A stretch of DNA of 64,000 nucleotides, taken from Gammaproteobacteria bacterium UBA2679 (GTDB taxonomy: Bacteria; Pseudomonadota; Gammaproteobacteria; Pseudomonadales; Oleiphilaceae). The stretch covers positions 340,395 through 404,394 of the forward strand of contig DEMD01000011.1 in the NCBI GenBank assembly GCA_002354735.1, read 5' to 3'. The number at the start of each line of letters is the position of its first letter. Position 1 is the first letter of the stretch. The notes below the pieces were generated by a model, which was given only the letters and a program-made list of their open reading frames with translations, was not told the origin of the DNA and searched no databases. A program made the translations under genes and the position numbers. Positions 17,619-27,210 of the stretch are shown here, one piece after another.

Positions 17619-19229
17619 ATGCATGACATTGATATCGATGACCGGGACTATGAGCTGTTGTTTGGTTCGGACGTGCTGAGTACATCTGACGCAGTTGTAC
17701 ATTTTGACCACGGTCTCGCGCGCTATGACGGCGAAGAAGTTGTAACCACTGGCGATATCGAGCAGACCCTCACACGATTTGTTTACCGTCACGGCGGAAA
17801 GCTTATGTTGCCGGCAACTGAGGGTAAGGATTTCTGGCGCTATGGCGCGCCGGCAAAGTCCCTGTCTCTCGATAGACTTAAGACAAACGACTGGCAGCGG
17901 CGCCGAGATGAAATGATTCGCGAGCTACAGGAAAGTATTTCCCTGCTCATCGTTGAAGACCAGCAGCGCCGCGCTGTCCCCGCGCGAAGCATTACGGCCG
18001 ACCAGCAACTTTACGAGCGCTTCGAACAGAGCTTTCAGTATGAAGAAACGGCAGATCAGAGTCGCGCAGTTACAGCAGTTCTGAAGGACCTCTCCACAAC
18101 TGAGCCGATGAACAGGTTGCTGGTCGGTGATGTGGGATTCGGTAAAACCGAAGTGGCTTTGCGTGCTGCAGCGGCAGTGGTCTCTGCTGGGTGTCAGGTG
18201 GTCGTCGCTGCACCGACGACGGTCCTCGCTCGGCAGCATTTCGAATCGTTCAAAACCCGCTTCGCGAGCATGGACGTGCGGGTCGCGGAATTATCCCGCC
18301 TCACGACTGAGGCAGAGAAACAAGCGCTCATTGAGGATCTCGCCGCCGGACAGCTACAGGTTCTTGTCGGCACTCAGGCCCTGCTTTCAGGTGAACTGAA
18401 GTTTCAGAATCTGGCCCTCGTGGTTATTGACGAGGAACAGAAGTTTGGGGCGGAGCAAAAGGTTGGGCTTCGCAATCTGGTACCGGGTCTGCATGTGCTC
18501 AGTATGACTGCGACACCGATACCGCGCTCGCTGGCTGCTGTCGAGATTGGCTTGATGACCGTGTCGGTGGTAGCCACGCCGCCTCGAGATCGAGTACCAA
18601 TCGAAACGACCGTTTTATCTCTTGAGTTCGACAAGGTGCTGGAGGCGATCGCCGCCGAAAAAGCGCGCGGTGGCCAGTGCTACCTCGTCTGTCCAAGAGT
18701 GTCAGGTGTTAGAGAGTTGAAGCGTCGCCTCGCCCAATCCAATATCGATTTTACCTTTAGTATCGCGCACGGTCAGATGTCGGACGAACGCATGACGGCT
18801 GCCATGCTGAAATTCATGTCAGGCGCGGTCGATGTTTTACTCTCGACTTCAATCGTCGAAAGTGGTCTGGACAATGGGCGAGCCAATACAATGATTGTCT
18901 GGCATGCAGATCGTTTTGGCCTGGCGCAGCTTCATCAGTTGCGAGGTCGCGTCGGCCGATCCATACCGCCTGGACGCATGCTGCTGTTCACCAAAGTCGA
19001 CACGGATGGGACAAGCGTCTCAGCTGAGAGGCTTCGATCTTTCAGTACGCTGAGCCATTTAGGTTCGGGCTTCGAAATTTCTCGGAGAGACAGAGAGCTT
19101 CGCGGCTTTGGCGAACTTGACGGCGAATCGCAGTCCGGGCAGCTTTCGCGTCTTGGTATTGGACTCTATCGTCATGTGCTCCAGAAGCATCGGCACGCTC
19201 GCTCCCAGACCACCCTGCCCTCGCTTTGA
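17619..19229 (+). CDS. Truncated Mfd-like translocase (RID plus helicase domains only)
   Basis: A 536-residue protein matching the middle of transcription-repair coupling factor Mfd. Residues about 15-60 resemble the CarD/RNA-polymerase interaction domain (VVHFDHGLARYDG). The RecG/Mfd-type superfamily 2 motor follows, with GDVGFGKTEVALRAA (Walker A, about 168-182), DEEQKFG, SMTATPIPRS, STSIVESGLDN and QLRGRVGRS. It ends just after the motif equivalent to LRGFGELDGESQSG. The UvrB-homology domains D1-D3 at the N-terminus and the D7 autoinhibitory domain at the C-terminus are absent. An in-frame TAA at 17589 closes the frame upstream. It is either a decayed second mfd copy or a stand-alone translocase; motif conservation favours retained function. 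Confidence 0.75.
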   Translation: MHDIDIDDRDYELLFGSDVLSTSDAVVHFDHGLARYDGEEVVTTGDIEQTLTRFVYRHGGKLMLPATEGKDFWRYGAPAKSLSLDRLKTNDWQRRRDEMIRELQESISLLIVEDQQRRAVPARSITADQQLYERFEQSFQYEETADQSRAVTAVLKDLSTTEPMNRLLVGDVGFGKTEVALRAAAAVVSAGCQVVVAAPTTVLARQHFESFKTRFASMDVRVAELSRLTTEAEKQALIEDLAAGQLQVLVGTQALLSGELKFQNLALVVIDEEQKFGAEQKVGLRNLVPGLHVLSMTATPIPRSLAAVEIGLMTVSVVATPPRDRVPIETTVLSLEFDKVLEAIAAEKARGGQCYLVCPRVSGVRELKRRLAQSNIDFTFSIAHGQMSDERMTAAMLKFMSGAVDVLLSTSIVESGLDNGRANTMIVWHADRFGLAQLHQLRGRVGRSIPPGRMLLFTKVDTDGTSVSAERLRSFSTLSHLGSGFEISRRDRELRGFGELDGESQSGQLSRLGIGLYRHVLQKHRHARSQTTLPSL

Positions 19230-19362
19230 CCTGGCCTTTCCGAAGCTGAGTCGCCGTTGCAGCGTCAACGGAATCGAGTTGCTCCCGCTCTAGCCTGACT
19301 TGGAAAGACTCGACCCACCGAGCGAATGAGCAATGTGGCGCCTTGTTTGGTCGTCTGCTGGG

Positions 19363-20004
19363 TCACACTCGCCACGCCGGCAGTGTCCATTTTCGCCACA
19401 AGGCAATGATTCGCAGGCCCGCTGTCACAATGACGCAGGCCAATAGCGCCAACCAGTCCGGCGAATCCAGCCACCATAGCCCTGCATACACCCAGCCACC
19501 GACGAACGCACAGACCGCATACGGCTGATGGTCGCTGAACGCAGTGGGTGTTTCATTGCAGACAATGTCACGCAGGACGCCGCCGAACACGCCAGTCGCA
19601 ATGCCCATCAACACGGCGACGAGCATAGGCATTTGATCGTCGAGTGCCAAATGCACGCCAGTGGCAGCAAACAGTCCCAAACCAAGGGCGTCCGGCCATT
19701 GAATGGCTTTTTCGGTCACGGCCAGGTGGCGCTGGCGCATCAACAACATCGCCAGTACGCAAAGAACGATCACCGCCCAGAGCAGCTCAACATGCTGGAC
19801 CCAGAAGAACGGTCGTCGGTCCAGCAGTAAGTCCCGCAGCGTGCCACCGCCAAAGGCAGCCAGAAACGCTACGACGCAAACGCCAACCGGGTCGAGTCGC
19901 TTGCGTGCGCCTTTCAGCAGCCCTGATAGTGCAAATGCAAAGGTGCCTGCCAGCTCTACAGTCAGTCGCAGACTCTCTCCCCAGGACGGAATCTCAGTAA
20001 GCAT
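19363..20004 (-). CDS. TRIC/UPF0126-family cation channel-like membrane protein
   Basis: A 213-residue membrane protein with about seven hydrophobic helices. It shows the two-fold internal repeat of the UPF0126/YadS family, visible in the paired glycine motifs FGGGTLRDLLL (about 51-61) and FGGVLRDIVCNE (about 139-150). The glycine-rich GGxxRD segments are typical of bacterial TRIC (trimeric intracellular cation) channels, which conduct monovalent cations. The start lies only 6 bp after the stop of the TPP-enzyme gene, so the two form an operon. The physiological role is not predictable from the pair. Confidence 0.88.
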   Translation of the reverse strand: MLTEIPSWGESLRLTVELAGTFAFALSGLLKGARKRLDPVGVCVVAFLAAFGGGTLRDLLLDRRPFFWVQHVELLWAVIVLCVLAMLLMRQRHLAVTEKAIQWPDALGLGLFAATGVHLALDDQMPMLVAVLMGIATGVFGGVLRDIVCNETPTAFSDHQPYAVCAFVGGWVYAGLWWLDSPDWLALLACVIVTAGLRIIALWRKWTLPAWRV

Positions 20005-20010
20005 GTCGGC

Positions 20011-21669
20011 TCATGGTGCCAGCTTCTTTTTTAATGCCCGTGTTACTGGCAGCGGCAGGCTCGGCAATGCGCGCAGCATCCACGGCAATATCTTGCGTTT
20101 CATACCGCTCAGCGATTCAGGAATCATGGCTTCTATAAGATGTGGGCCTGGATTGCTCCAGGCGTACTCGAGCGCCCTCACCATACCCTCGGCCGTGTCA
20201 ACACTCACGCCATGCACGCCCATACCCTGTGCCAGTTGCGCAAAGCTGATTACGGGGCCATTCAGGTCCAGTTGCGATCTGGCCTTCTTGCCGGCCTGCT
20301 GCACCCCCACACGCTCAAGCTCGATATTTAATACAGAGTAGGACGCGTTGTTGAAAATGATGGTTGTGACGTCGAGTTGTTCACGCGCCATCGTCCATAA
20401 GGCCTGAATGGTATACATCGCCGAACCGTCTCCAATGAGCGCGAGGATGGGTCGATCGGGGCAGGCTATGGCCGCACCGACGGCATTGGGCAAACCCTGG
20501 CCTATGGCACCTCCAGTCAGGGTAAGCAGATCATGTGGTGGCGCCCCTGCCGTCATGACGGACAGCATCAGACCAGACGTGATGGACTCATCTACGATGA
20601 TGGCATTTTCAGGCAGCAAATGTCCGACGGCCTTGCAGACCTTTTCAGCGGTGAGCCTGCCTTTGGGGCGGCCCGGGCGCTTGGCTGCCTGCAGCCTCGG
20701 CTTGGCTTCATGCGATCCGACGACTTCGCTCAATTTCACAAGACAATCCATCACGTCCTGGTCAGGTGCCGCAAGGGTGTGGACGCGACAGGTTTCCGGT
20801 ACCAGATCGCTCTGTTTGCCTGGATAGGCGAAAAATGAAACTGGCGCCTTGGCATCGACCAATACAAGGTGTTCGATATCCGTCAATTGTACGGAGGCGA
20901 GTTCAGCAAGATAGGCGAGGCGTTCGACAGCTGGGAGCCCCGCGCCCCGCTGCATGCGTGTAGGGAATGTTTCTGCAAGCAAGGTAACGCCGCAGTGAGC
21001 GGCAATGCGCGCCGCAGCGAGTATTGCGGGCTCACGAAGTGCGCGACCACCTAATAGCAGGGCCACGCTCTCGCCAGAGCGGATCGCTGCGGCTATGGCT
21101 TCTACCGCGGCCTTGTCCGCAGCTCTGGGCGAAGCGGGCTGCAGAGGCGAGCTGGCTACCCCGCCCTCACCCCACGACACATCTGCCGGCAGTATCAGTG
21201 TGGCCACCTGCCCCGGCAGCGTCCTGGCTGCAGCGATCGCCTGCGCAGCATCCTGGCAGAGTGTGGCCGTGCTCCGAGCTGTGCGAACGAATCCTGGCGA
21301 GACGTTCCGCGCGACGGTCTCGATATCAGACTGCAATTGCGCATCGTATTGGACGTGGTGGGTGGCATGATCACCCACGATATTGACGATAGGTACCTTG
21401 CCCTTACGAGCGTTGTGGAGGTTCGCCAGACCGTTGCCCAGACCGGCACCCAGGTGCAACAGGGTGGCTGCCGGCTTGTCGGCCATGCGAGCATAACCAT
21501 CAGCCGCACCAGTCGCGACGCCTTCGAACAAAGCCAGCACGGCGCGCATTTTTGGCTCGTCATCGAGCGCTGCGACGAAATGCATTTCACTGGTGCCAGG
21601 ATTGCTGAAGCAGACTTCGATACCCGCATCCACTAAGGTCTTCATCAAGGCCTGAGCGCCGTTTGTCAT
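20011..21669 (-). CDS. Thiamine-diphosphate enzyme, acetolactate synthase large-subunit-like
   Basis: A 552-residue ThDP-dependent enzyme with the usual three domains: N-terminal pyrimidine-binding domain with the catalytic Glu in LFEGVATGAADGYARM (about 49-64), central domain, and C-terminal pyrophosphate-binding domain with GDGSAMYTIQ (about 415) and FNN. The start at 21669 follows GGAG and gives MTNGAQALMKTL. An upstream in-frame start at 21711 is unlikely. No FAD-binding fingerprint or small ilvN-like subunit is nearby. The gene may therefore be a 2-keto-acid decarboxylase or lyase (benzoylformate decarboxylase-like) rather than a biosynthetic acetolactate synthase. In operon with the TRIC-like gene. 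Confidence 0.82.
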   Translation of the reverse strand: MTNGAQALMKTLVDAGIEVCFSNPGTSEMHFVAALDDEPKMRAVLALFEGVATGAADGYARMADKPAATLLHLGAGLGNGLANLHNARKGKVPIVNIVGDHATHHVQYDAQLQSDIETVARNVSPGFVRTARSTATLCQDAAQAIAAARTLPGQVATLILPADVSWGEGGVASSPLQPASPRAADKAAVEAIAAAIRSGESVALLLGGRALREPAILAAARIAAHCGVTLLAETFPTRMQRGAGLPAVERLAYLAELASVQLTDIEHLVLVDAKAPVSFFAYPGKQSDLVPETCRVHTLAAPDQDVMDCLVKLSEVVGSHEAKPRLQAAKRPGRPKGRLTAEKVCKAVGHLLPENAIIVDESITSGLMLSVMTAGAPPHDLLTLTGGAIGQGLPNAVGAAIACPDRPILALIGDGSAMYTIQALWTMAREQLDVTTIIFNNASYSVLNIELERVGVQQAGKKARSQLDLNGPVISFAQLAQGMGVHGVSVDTAEGMVRALEYAWSNPGPHLIEAMIPESLSGMKRKILPWMLRALPSLPLPVTRALKKKLAP

Positions 21670-21869
21670 GCTTGTACTCCAGCTTGGAATGCATTGAATC
21701 AAGTCGATCATGACTGATATCAGCCTGGCAAGTCACGCCTGTGATGCTCACGATCAGCAGTGGCTTGTTTAGAAAAGCGTGTAAATCGCCAGCCAGACTT
21801 GCTGATACAGCCGATGCGCGTTCAGCTACAATAAGGCGATCAATTCCATCCCAGTAGTAGCGAGTGTGC

Positions 21870-23117
21870 ATGCCAGAACCGAGTTTTACAGCCAGGCCAC
21901 TGTTCGATACCCATCGTGTGTTTATCAAACTGCCAATGGGGCTTGGCATGCTCGAGCAGTATCCTGCTAGCCTGCAGTTCCTCAGTAAGCTGATTGAGGC
22001 CATGCCCGGCGTGAAGGACGACTTTATCGGTGCGCAGCGCTTTTTGAAAAGCTATTCGCGCAAAAGCGAAAAGACCTTCACCAGCTTCAGGAACGAGGTT
22101 GAGCGTTTTCTGCTGTGGAGTTGGACAGTGGCCGAACGGCCAGTATCGAACCTCAAGCGCTCGGACATCGAAAACTACTTTGATTTTCTGCATTCGCCAC
22201 CACTGCACTGGATCGGCACGGCCACAGTCAAGCGCTTCATCTATGACAACAATCTCGATCGCCACGATATCAATCCGGACTGGCGGCCCTTCGTTTCGCG
22301 CGAGTCTTCTGCTGACGAGAAAAAGGCCTACAAGCCCAGCCACAGCGGCAGCGCCCTCGCCTACTCTGCCATAAGCGTTTTTTACGACCATATGGTGCAG
22401 GAGGACATGATCCTGGGCAATCCGATACCTGGCATTCGGAAGGCCTCACCCTACCTGATCAAGGATGCGCAGATGAAACAGGTCAAACGACTGTCTGCGC
22501 TGCAGTGGGACTATGTGCTGGAAACGACTTGCGCAGCCGCCGTTGAACAGCCGGAGCTCGAGCGGACCATCTTTATCATCGCCTGCCTGAAGTCGCTCTA
22601 TCTGCGAATATCAGAGCTCTCGGATCGCAGCCAGTGGACGCCGGTCTGGGAGCATGTCTGGCGTGACCATGAGGGGAACTGGTGGTTCAAGGCCTTCGGC
22701 AAGGGCCGCAAGATACGGGACATATCGATTTCCGAGGCGATGTGGACCTATATCCAACGGTATCGCCAGTATCGCAACATGCCTGAGCCGCCAGCGCCTG
22801 GCGACAAGGAGCCCCTGCTCAATTCACGCAACGGCGGCGGATTGACCAGCCGGCAGATCTCGCGACTGGTACAGGATGCTTTCGACATCGCCTATGCCAA
22901 GATGGTAAGTGACGGCTTCAAGAATGACGCCAAGGAACTCCGGCACGCGACAACGCACTGGCTTCGACATACCGGCGCATCGCAGGACATCGCGACCCGG
23001 CCGCTGAAACACATGGCGGACGATCTCGGCCACGCCAGCATGGGCACGACCGATCGGGTCTACATACAGTCAGACATGAAGGAACGGGCGGCCACAGGCA
23101 AGAACAGGCAGGTTTGA
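21870..23117 (+). CDS. Tyrosine recombinase/site-specific integrase
   Basis: A 415-residue phage-integrase-family recombinase. An N-terminal SAM-like, core-binding domain (about 40-170) is followed by a catalytic domain with the full residue set: Arg246 (YLRISEL), His363-x-x-Arg366 (HWLRH), His388 (LGHASMG) and Tyr398 (RVYIQS) as nucleophile. ATG 21870 is chosen over the in-frame GTG at 21864. No tRNA gene, excisionase, phage genes or flanking direct repeats were found nearby. It therefore looks like an orphan recombinase, possibly left from a mobile element or serving a chromosomal site. It converges on the hybrid kinase with a hairpin between. Confidence 0.9.
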   Translation: MPEPSFTARPLFDTHRVFIKLPMGLGMLEQYPASLQFLSKLIEAMPGVKDDFIGAQRFLKSYSRKSEKTFTSFRNEVERFLLWSWTVAERPVSNLKRSDIENYFDFLHSPPLHWIGTATVKRFIYDNNLDRHDINPDWRPFVSRESSADEKKAYKPSHSGSALAYSAISVFYDHMVQEDMILGNPIPGIRKASPYLIKDAQMKQVKRLSALQWDYVLETTCAAAVEQPELERTIFIIACLKSLYLRISELSDRSQWTPVWEHVWRDHEGNWWFKAFGKGRKIRDISISEAMWTYIQRYRQYRNMPEPPAPGDKEPLLNSRNGGGLTSRQISRLVQDAFDIAYAKMVSDGFKNDAKELRHATTHWLRHTGASQDIATRPLKHMADDLGHASMGTTDRVYIQSDMKERAATGKNRQV

Positions 23118-23127
23118 TCGTATGAGG

Positions 23128-23149
23128 CCGGACCAGTAACGGTCCGGCG
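23128..23149. terminator. Hairpin between convergent genes
   Basis: GCCGGACC (23128-23135), loop AGTAAC, GGTCCGGC (23142-23149): a perfect GC-rich 8-bp stem between the stop of the recombinase (23117) and the stop of the hybrid kinase (23179). There is no T-tract, so it would be a weak or factor-assisted bidirectional terminator. Confidence 0.45.
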
Positions 23150-23178
23150 TCCCACCACATCGCGAGTGGCAGAGGCTG

Positions 23179-26049
23179 TCAAGGCACATGAAGCCGATGG
23201 TTTGCAATCTGCGCCAGATACAGTTTGAGGGCGGTCAAATCAACGGGCTTGGGGAACAGGTCATCAAATCCCGCTGCTAACGCTTCGCGACGATTGCGCT
23301 CCTGTGCATAGCCCGTTACCGCCACCAGAACAGCACCTGCAGTAGATGGCGCTTCGCGAAGCGCCTGCGCGAGCGCGTACCCGTTCATGTCAGGCAGTCC
23401 GATATCCAGGAGACAGACATCAGGACTGAATTCTGGCAACCTGGAGAGCGCGTCTTCAGCAGAATTCGCTGTCAGAAGCGTATGGCCCAGCGTCTCGAGT
23501 AGTAGAGAAAGTGTGGCTGCAGCATCTTCGTTGTCATCGACGACAGCAATCCGCAGGACCGGTGTATGTCGCATCTCCTGGCGGGGACGGACGTGGTCTG
23601 ATGCTCTGTTACCGCTGGCCTTCGGCAGGGTTACTTTGAAGGTACTTCCCAGCCCAGGACCATCACTGTGCACGCTGATGGCCCCACCGTGGAGTTCGAG
23701 CAGACTGCGGACCAGCGCCAACCCGATGCCCAGCCCCCCCTGACTCCGGTCCAGCCCGCGATCACCCTGAGAAAACAGATCGAAGGCCTGAGCAATCAAC
23801 TCTGCTGACATGCCAATGCCGTTATCGCTCACTGAAATATCAATATCGTCGCCACTGGTTTCCAGCACAAGCCTGATCTCACCGCCTTCCGGGGTGTATT
23901 TGGCCGCATTGTTGAAGAGATTCGTCATGATCTGCACGAGACGCTTCCGGTCACCAATCACCATAGCCGCATCCGGCGCAAGTTGTACGCTCAACTGGTG
24001 ATGATGCTTTTCGATAAGCGGCCGCACCTGTTCGAGGGCATCGGCGACAACGTCCTTCAGATCCACTTCAAGATTTTCGATATCGATCTTGCCCCGTGTC
24101 ACTCGTGATACGTCCAGTAGATCCTCGATCAGGCTCGTCATATGCTGGGCCTGTCTTGCGATGACGGCGCTGGTGCGTCTGACCGTCGAGGCATCGACAC
24201 CAGTACCAGCGAGTATGGCGGCTGCCGAAGCGATCGGCGCCAGTGGATTGCGTAGCTCATGCGCAAGCATCGCCAGGAACTCGTCCTTCCTTTGATCAGC
24301 CTCCCTCAGCGCATTTTCAGCCTTGATTCGGTCTGTTATATCCATCTGAGCGATGATCGCACCATCGATTTCGCCACTGCTGGTGCGAATCGGACGTCCA
24401 CAGTTGAGGATGATCCTCCGCTCGTGCGGCGGTGAAAACGATTCGATCTCGATGACCTGGCGGGGCGCAGGCTCACCATTCAGGGCGCGACTCATCGCCC
24501 AATCCTCTGGCCCCAGTGGCTGTCCATGGCGGTCGGAACCGTCCGCCCACCAGCCCTTCCACTCAGTATACTGGCTGTTGTTGGCCGACATGGGATGAGC
24601 GCCCCATATGCGACGGTTTTCCGCGTTGACATTGAGCAGTGCACCTTTTCCATCAGCGACGATAATGCCTGCAGGAACCACCTCGAGTAAGGTGTCGAGG
24701 CGGCGCCGCTCATTTTCAGCCTCGAGGGCAATGGCGAGCGCAGTACTCTGACTTTCCCTAAGCTCCTCCTCGACGCGCTTTCGCTCGGTAATATCAACCA
24801 CTATGCCGCTCATGCGCGTGGGCTCTGCATCTGAGCCATAAACGCTGCCGTGAACGGCAATCCAGTGAACAGTCTCATCCGGCCAGACGACGCGGCATTC
24901 GAACTGCCAGTCCCTCATTTGAGCCAGCGACTCCTCGAATTTCCCCATGACGTACTGACGATCATCCGGATGCACATGCTGAATGAACGTCTCCCGACCC
25001 CAGTTCTCAATCGGCTGCGCATAGCCAAAGCACTGGTCGTGGCGCAAGGAGCGATGCGAGGTATCGTTGACAAGATCCAGGTCCCAGTCGCCTATTTCAG
25101 CCGCTTTCAGAGTGAATTCCAGCCGCTCGGCGGTCTGCCGCGAGCGTGTCTCAGCTAGCTTGCGCTCGGTGATGTCGCGGTAGAAAACAGCAAGCCCACC
25201 ATTTGCAGGATAGGCCCTGATATCAACCCAGTAACTGCGGCCATCAGGAAAGGCGTAGTTGGTTTCGAACACGACAGGAACCCGCTCCCGCATGGCGCGG
25301 CGATAGTTCTCACCCAGCGCGACAGACTCAGAACCTGGCCAGGCCTCCCAATGTGTCTTGCCAAGAATGTCATCGGCACTACGTTCTTCAAACCTGAGTC
25401 CGCCGGCATTGATCTGACGCACCCGGAAGTCCTTGTCCAGAAAGACAAAGCCTTCGTCCATGCCCTCGAGAAGCTGACGACTCTGATCGCGCTCTATCTC
25501 CAGTTCGCGCTGGATCTCCACTTGTTTCACCAGGAGCGTTTGTTGATCCCTGATCGATTTTCTCAGCTCGATCTGGCTCATGATCTGTTGCGCCAGTGTT
25601 TCCAGGACAAACTGTTGATGAGCTGTGAGCCCGGCTTCACGAGGCTTGAGGTCGAGCGCGCATAGCGTGCCCAGCGCAACCCCATCCTCGGTCTCAAGGC
25701 GGGCCCCGGCGTAAAATCTGAGTCCCGGGTCTCCGGTGACAAGCGCGTTGCAGTCGAAGCGCTCATCTTCACGCGTATCCGGGATAACGGTCACGCCGGG
25801 CTGTAATATCGCGAACTTGCAAATGGAGTCGTCCAGCGGCATCTCTCGCGTGCCGAGTCCTACCTCTGCCTTGAACCACTGCCGCTCGCCTGCGATGAGA
25901 TTGACAGCAGCAATTGGGACATCGAGTAGCTGACTCAGCAGCATGACCACATCATCGAAAGATTTCTCTACGGGTGTGTCGAGAATTCCGTAACTTTCGA
26001 GAATCGCCAGACGCTTGGCTTCGCCGTCGGGTAAGGCTGTCGACACCAT
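23179..26049 (-). CDS. GAF/multi-PAS hybrid sensor histidine kinase with receiver domain
   Basis: A 956-residue cytoplasmic hybrid kinase without membrane helices. Order: GAF domain (about 20-160), coiled coil, several PAS/PAC modules (about 200-570, each closed by a DITER- or DITDR-type motif), HisKA with phospho-acceptor His597 in LAMLAHELRNP, HATPase with NNAAKYTPEGG, DNGIGM and GIGLALV motifs, then a C-terminal receiver domain with Asp882 in LLDIGLPD. The ATG at 26049 follows AGGATG. The PAS-kinase-receiver part is paralogous to the kinase at 39573. No separate response regulator is adjacent, so output probably goes through a phosphorelay elsewhere. The ligand is unknown. Confidence 0.93.
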   Translation of the reverse strand: MVSTALPDGEAKRLAILESYGILDTPVEKSFDDVVMLLSQLLDVPIAAVNLIAGERQWFKAEVGLGTREMPLDDSICKFAILQPGVTVIPDTREDERFDCNALVTGDPGLRFYAGARLETEDGVALGTLCALDLKPREAGLTAHQQFVLETLAQQIMSQIELRKSIRDQQTLLVKQVEIQRELEIERDQSRQLLEGMDEGFVFLDKDFRVRQINAGGLRFEERSADDILGKTHWEAWPGSESVALGENYRRAMRERVPVVFETNYAFPDGRSYWVDIRAYPANGGLAVFYRDITERKLAETRSRQTAERLEFTLKAAEIGDWDLDLVNDTSHRSLRHDQCFGYAQPIENWGRETFIQHVHPDDRQYVMGKFEESLAQMRDWQFECRVVWPDETVHWIAVHGSVYGSDAEPTRMSGIVVDITERKRVEEELRESQSTALAIALEAENERRRLDTLLEVVPAGIIVADGKGALLNVNAENRRIWGAHPMSANNSQYTEWKGWWADGSDRHGQPLGPEDWAMSRALNGEPAPRQVIEIESFSPPHERRIILNCGRPIRTSSGEIDGAIIAQMDITDRIKAENALREADQRKDEFLAMLAHELRNPLAPIASAAAILAGTGVDASTVRRTSAVIARQAQHMTSLIEDLLDVSRVTRGKIDIENLEVDLKDVVADALEQVRPLIEKHHHQLSVQLAPDAAMVIGDRKRLVQIMTNLFNNAAKYTPEGGEIRLVLETSGDDIDISVSDNGIGMSAELIAQAFDLFSQGDRGLDRSQGGLGIGLALVRSLLELHGGAISVHSDGPGLGSTFKVTLPKASGNRASDHVRPRQEMRHTPVLRIAVVDDNEDAAATLSLLLETLGHTLLTANSAEDALSRLPEFSPDVCLLDIGLPDMNGYALAQALREAPSTAGAVLVAVTGYAQERNRREALAAGFDDLFPKPVDLTALKLYLAQIANHRLHVP

Positions 26050-26180
26050 TCAATACATCCTGATCAAAGAGAGAATGCTTCAATCATATCTCAAATGCGG
26101 TCGACACTCGCGAAAAGCCGTTGCGTGGTGGCCAGACACGACGTTTTATGCCAGAGGATGGGGTACCCGCCCACCTGTGC

Positions 26181-26657
26181 TTACGCCAGGCCTGAGGCGT
26201 TCCTTGAGAAAGCCTGAGATGATCCCATAAGATATTTCTCCCCTCTCAGCCATCTCAGTACATCGATGTAGTCGAAGGCCAGGCAGATCAGCACCGTGTC
26301 AACCAAGACCAGAACGTAGGTGAAAAGTAAGGGTTGAGTTTCAAAGGTGATCTGGGGACCTAAGGCGCCATCTGACCACAAGCGGGTGCAGAGATAAGCT
26401 AGCAGTGGCGTCCAGGGTACGATGTGAGCCAGGCCAAGCAAACGGGAGAGGCCTCGCTGACTTGCCATAAATGTCAGTAGAAAGGGGCCGCTCGCGATAA
26501 AAGCGACCAGGATCCACAGTACACTTGGGTCCTGTCCATAGAGTGGAATTGAACATAAGAAGACGATATTGAGGTAAAAAAGCCAGGTTTTCACCCAGGT
26601 CTTGAGGCTCATCCATGAGCGGCCGATAGCTCGCCAGACTCCCTCCTGTGCATCCAT
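26181..26657 (-). CDS. Small membrane protein of unknown function
   Basis: A 158-residue protein with four to five hydrophobic helices and a cluster of tryptophans in the first 30 residues. The start at 26657 follows AGGAG at a good distance, so an upstream in-frame start at 26699 is not used. I do not recognise a family. It lies 10 bp after the similar-sized membrane protein gene upstream, and the pair is divergent from an HxlR regulator, which suggests a regulator-controlled two-gene membrane unit. Confidence 0.7.
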   Translation of the reverse strand: MDAQEGVWRAIGRSWMSLKTWVKTWLFYLNIVFLCSIPLYGQDPSVLWILVAFIASGPFLLTFMASQRGLSRLLGLAHIVPWTPLLAYLCTRLWSDGALGPQITFETQPLLFTYVLVLVDTVLICLAFDYIDVLRWLRGEKYLMGSSQAFSRNASGLA

Positions 26658-26667
26658 GAGTACTCTC

Positions 26668-27117
26668 CTAAATCTGCTTGTTGTACTGTCTGAGCCCAAT
26701 ACTCTGAGCGATTGCGAGAGCGGCCACCAAAAGCGCCACTGTCAGAATCAAGGACTGACCGAGTTCGGTAAGGTTCACAGGTCCTTGCATGAGCAGCCCA
26801 ATGCTGCCTAGCACCCATCCCCCATCAAGGGCGATGACGACTCTGGTCCAGAGGCCTGAAATTCTTTGTTGCATCGCCAGAACGTAAAGTAGCAGCGAAA
26901 ACAGAGCGAGCAGTGCGCCCAGCGCTATCAGAACGCCATCTTCCACATAGGCCAGAGATCCCATAAAGCGGTTGAGGACCGGCGCGAGCATCATCAAGGC
27001 GAAGCCACTCAAGCCAGAGAACGTGCCGTTCGCAAGGAGCGCTAGTTGTAGCGTGCGCTGTGACTGAACCGAGTCAGACGTGGTCGCTGCTGTAAAAGTG
27101 GTTTGTTCATGAATCAT
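26668..27117 (-). CDS. Small membrane protein of unknown function, four predicted helices
   Basis: A 149-residue protein with a polar N-terminus of about 30 residues followed by four hydrophobic helices, ending in a short basic tail (RQYNKQI). The ATG at 27117 is preceded by GGGAG with a slightly long spacer. In-frame codons up to 27186 lack a ribosome site. It is the first gene of the two-gene membrane unit and starts about 200 bp from the divergent HxlR regulator at 27325. No known family was recognised; a multi-helix sensor or transporter accessory is possible. Confidence 0.7.
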   Translation of the reverse strand: MIHEQTTFTAATTSDSVQSQRTLQLALLANGTFSGLSGFALMMLAPVLNRFMGSLAYVEDGVLIALGALLALFSLLLYVLAMQQRISGLWTRVVIALDGGWVLGSIGLLMQGPVNLTELGQSLILTVALLVAALAIAQSIGLRQYNKQI

Positions 27118-27210
27118 TGATTGCAGTGCTCCCTGACCGATCCATAGTATGTAGGACAGCATGCCAACCGTGCGATTATCGTACACTGCCAGCTCAATTT
27201 GCTTTAAAAT

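Noticed and set aside
19265..19477. Open frame overlapping the end of the TRIC-like gene
   Set aside because: Same-strand overlap in another frame with no conserved features.
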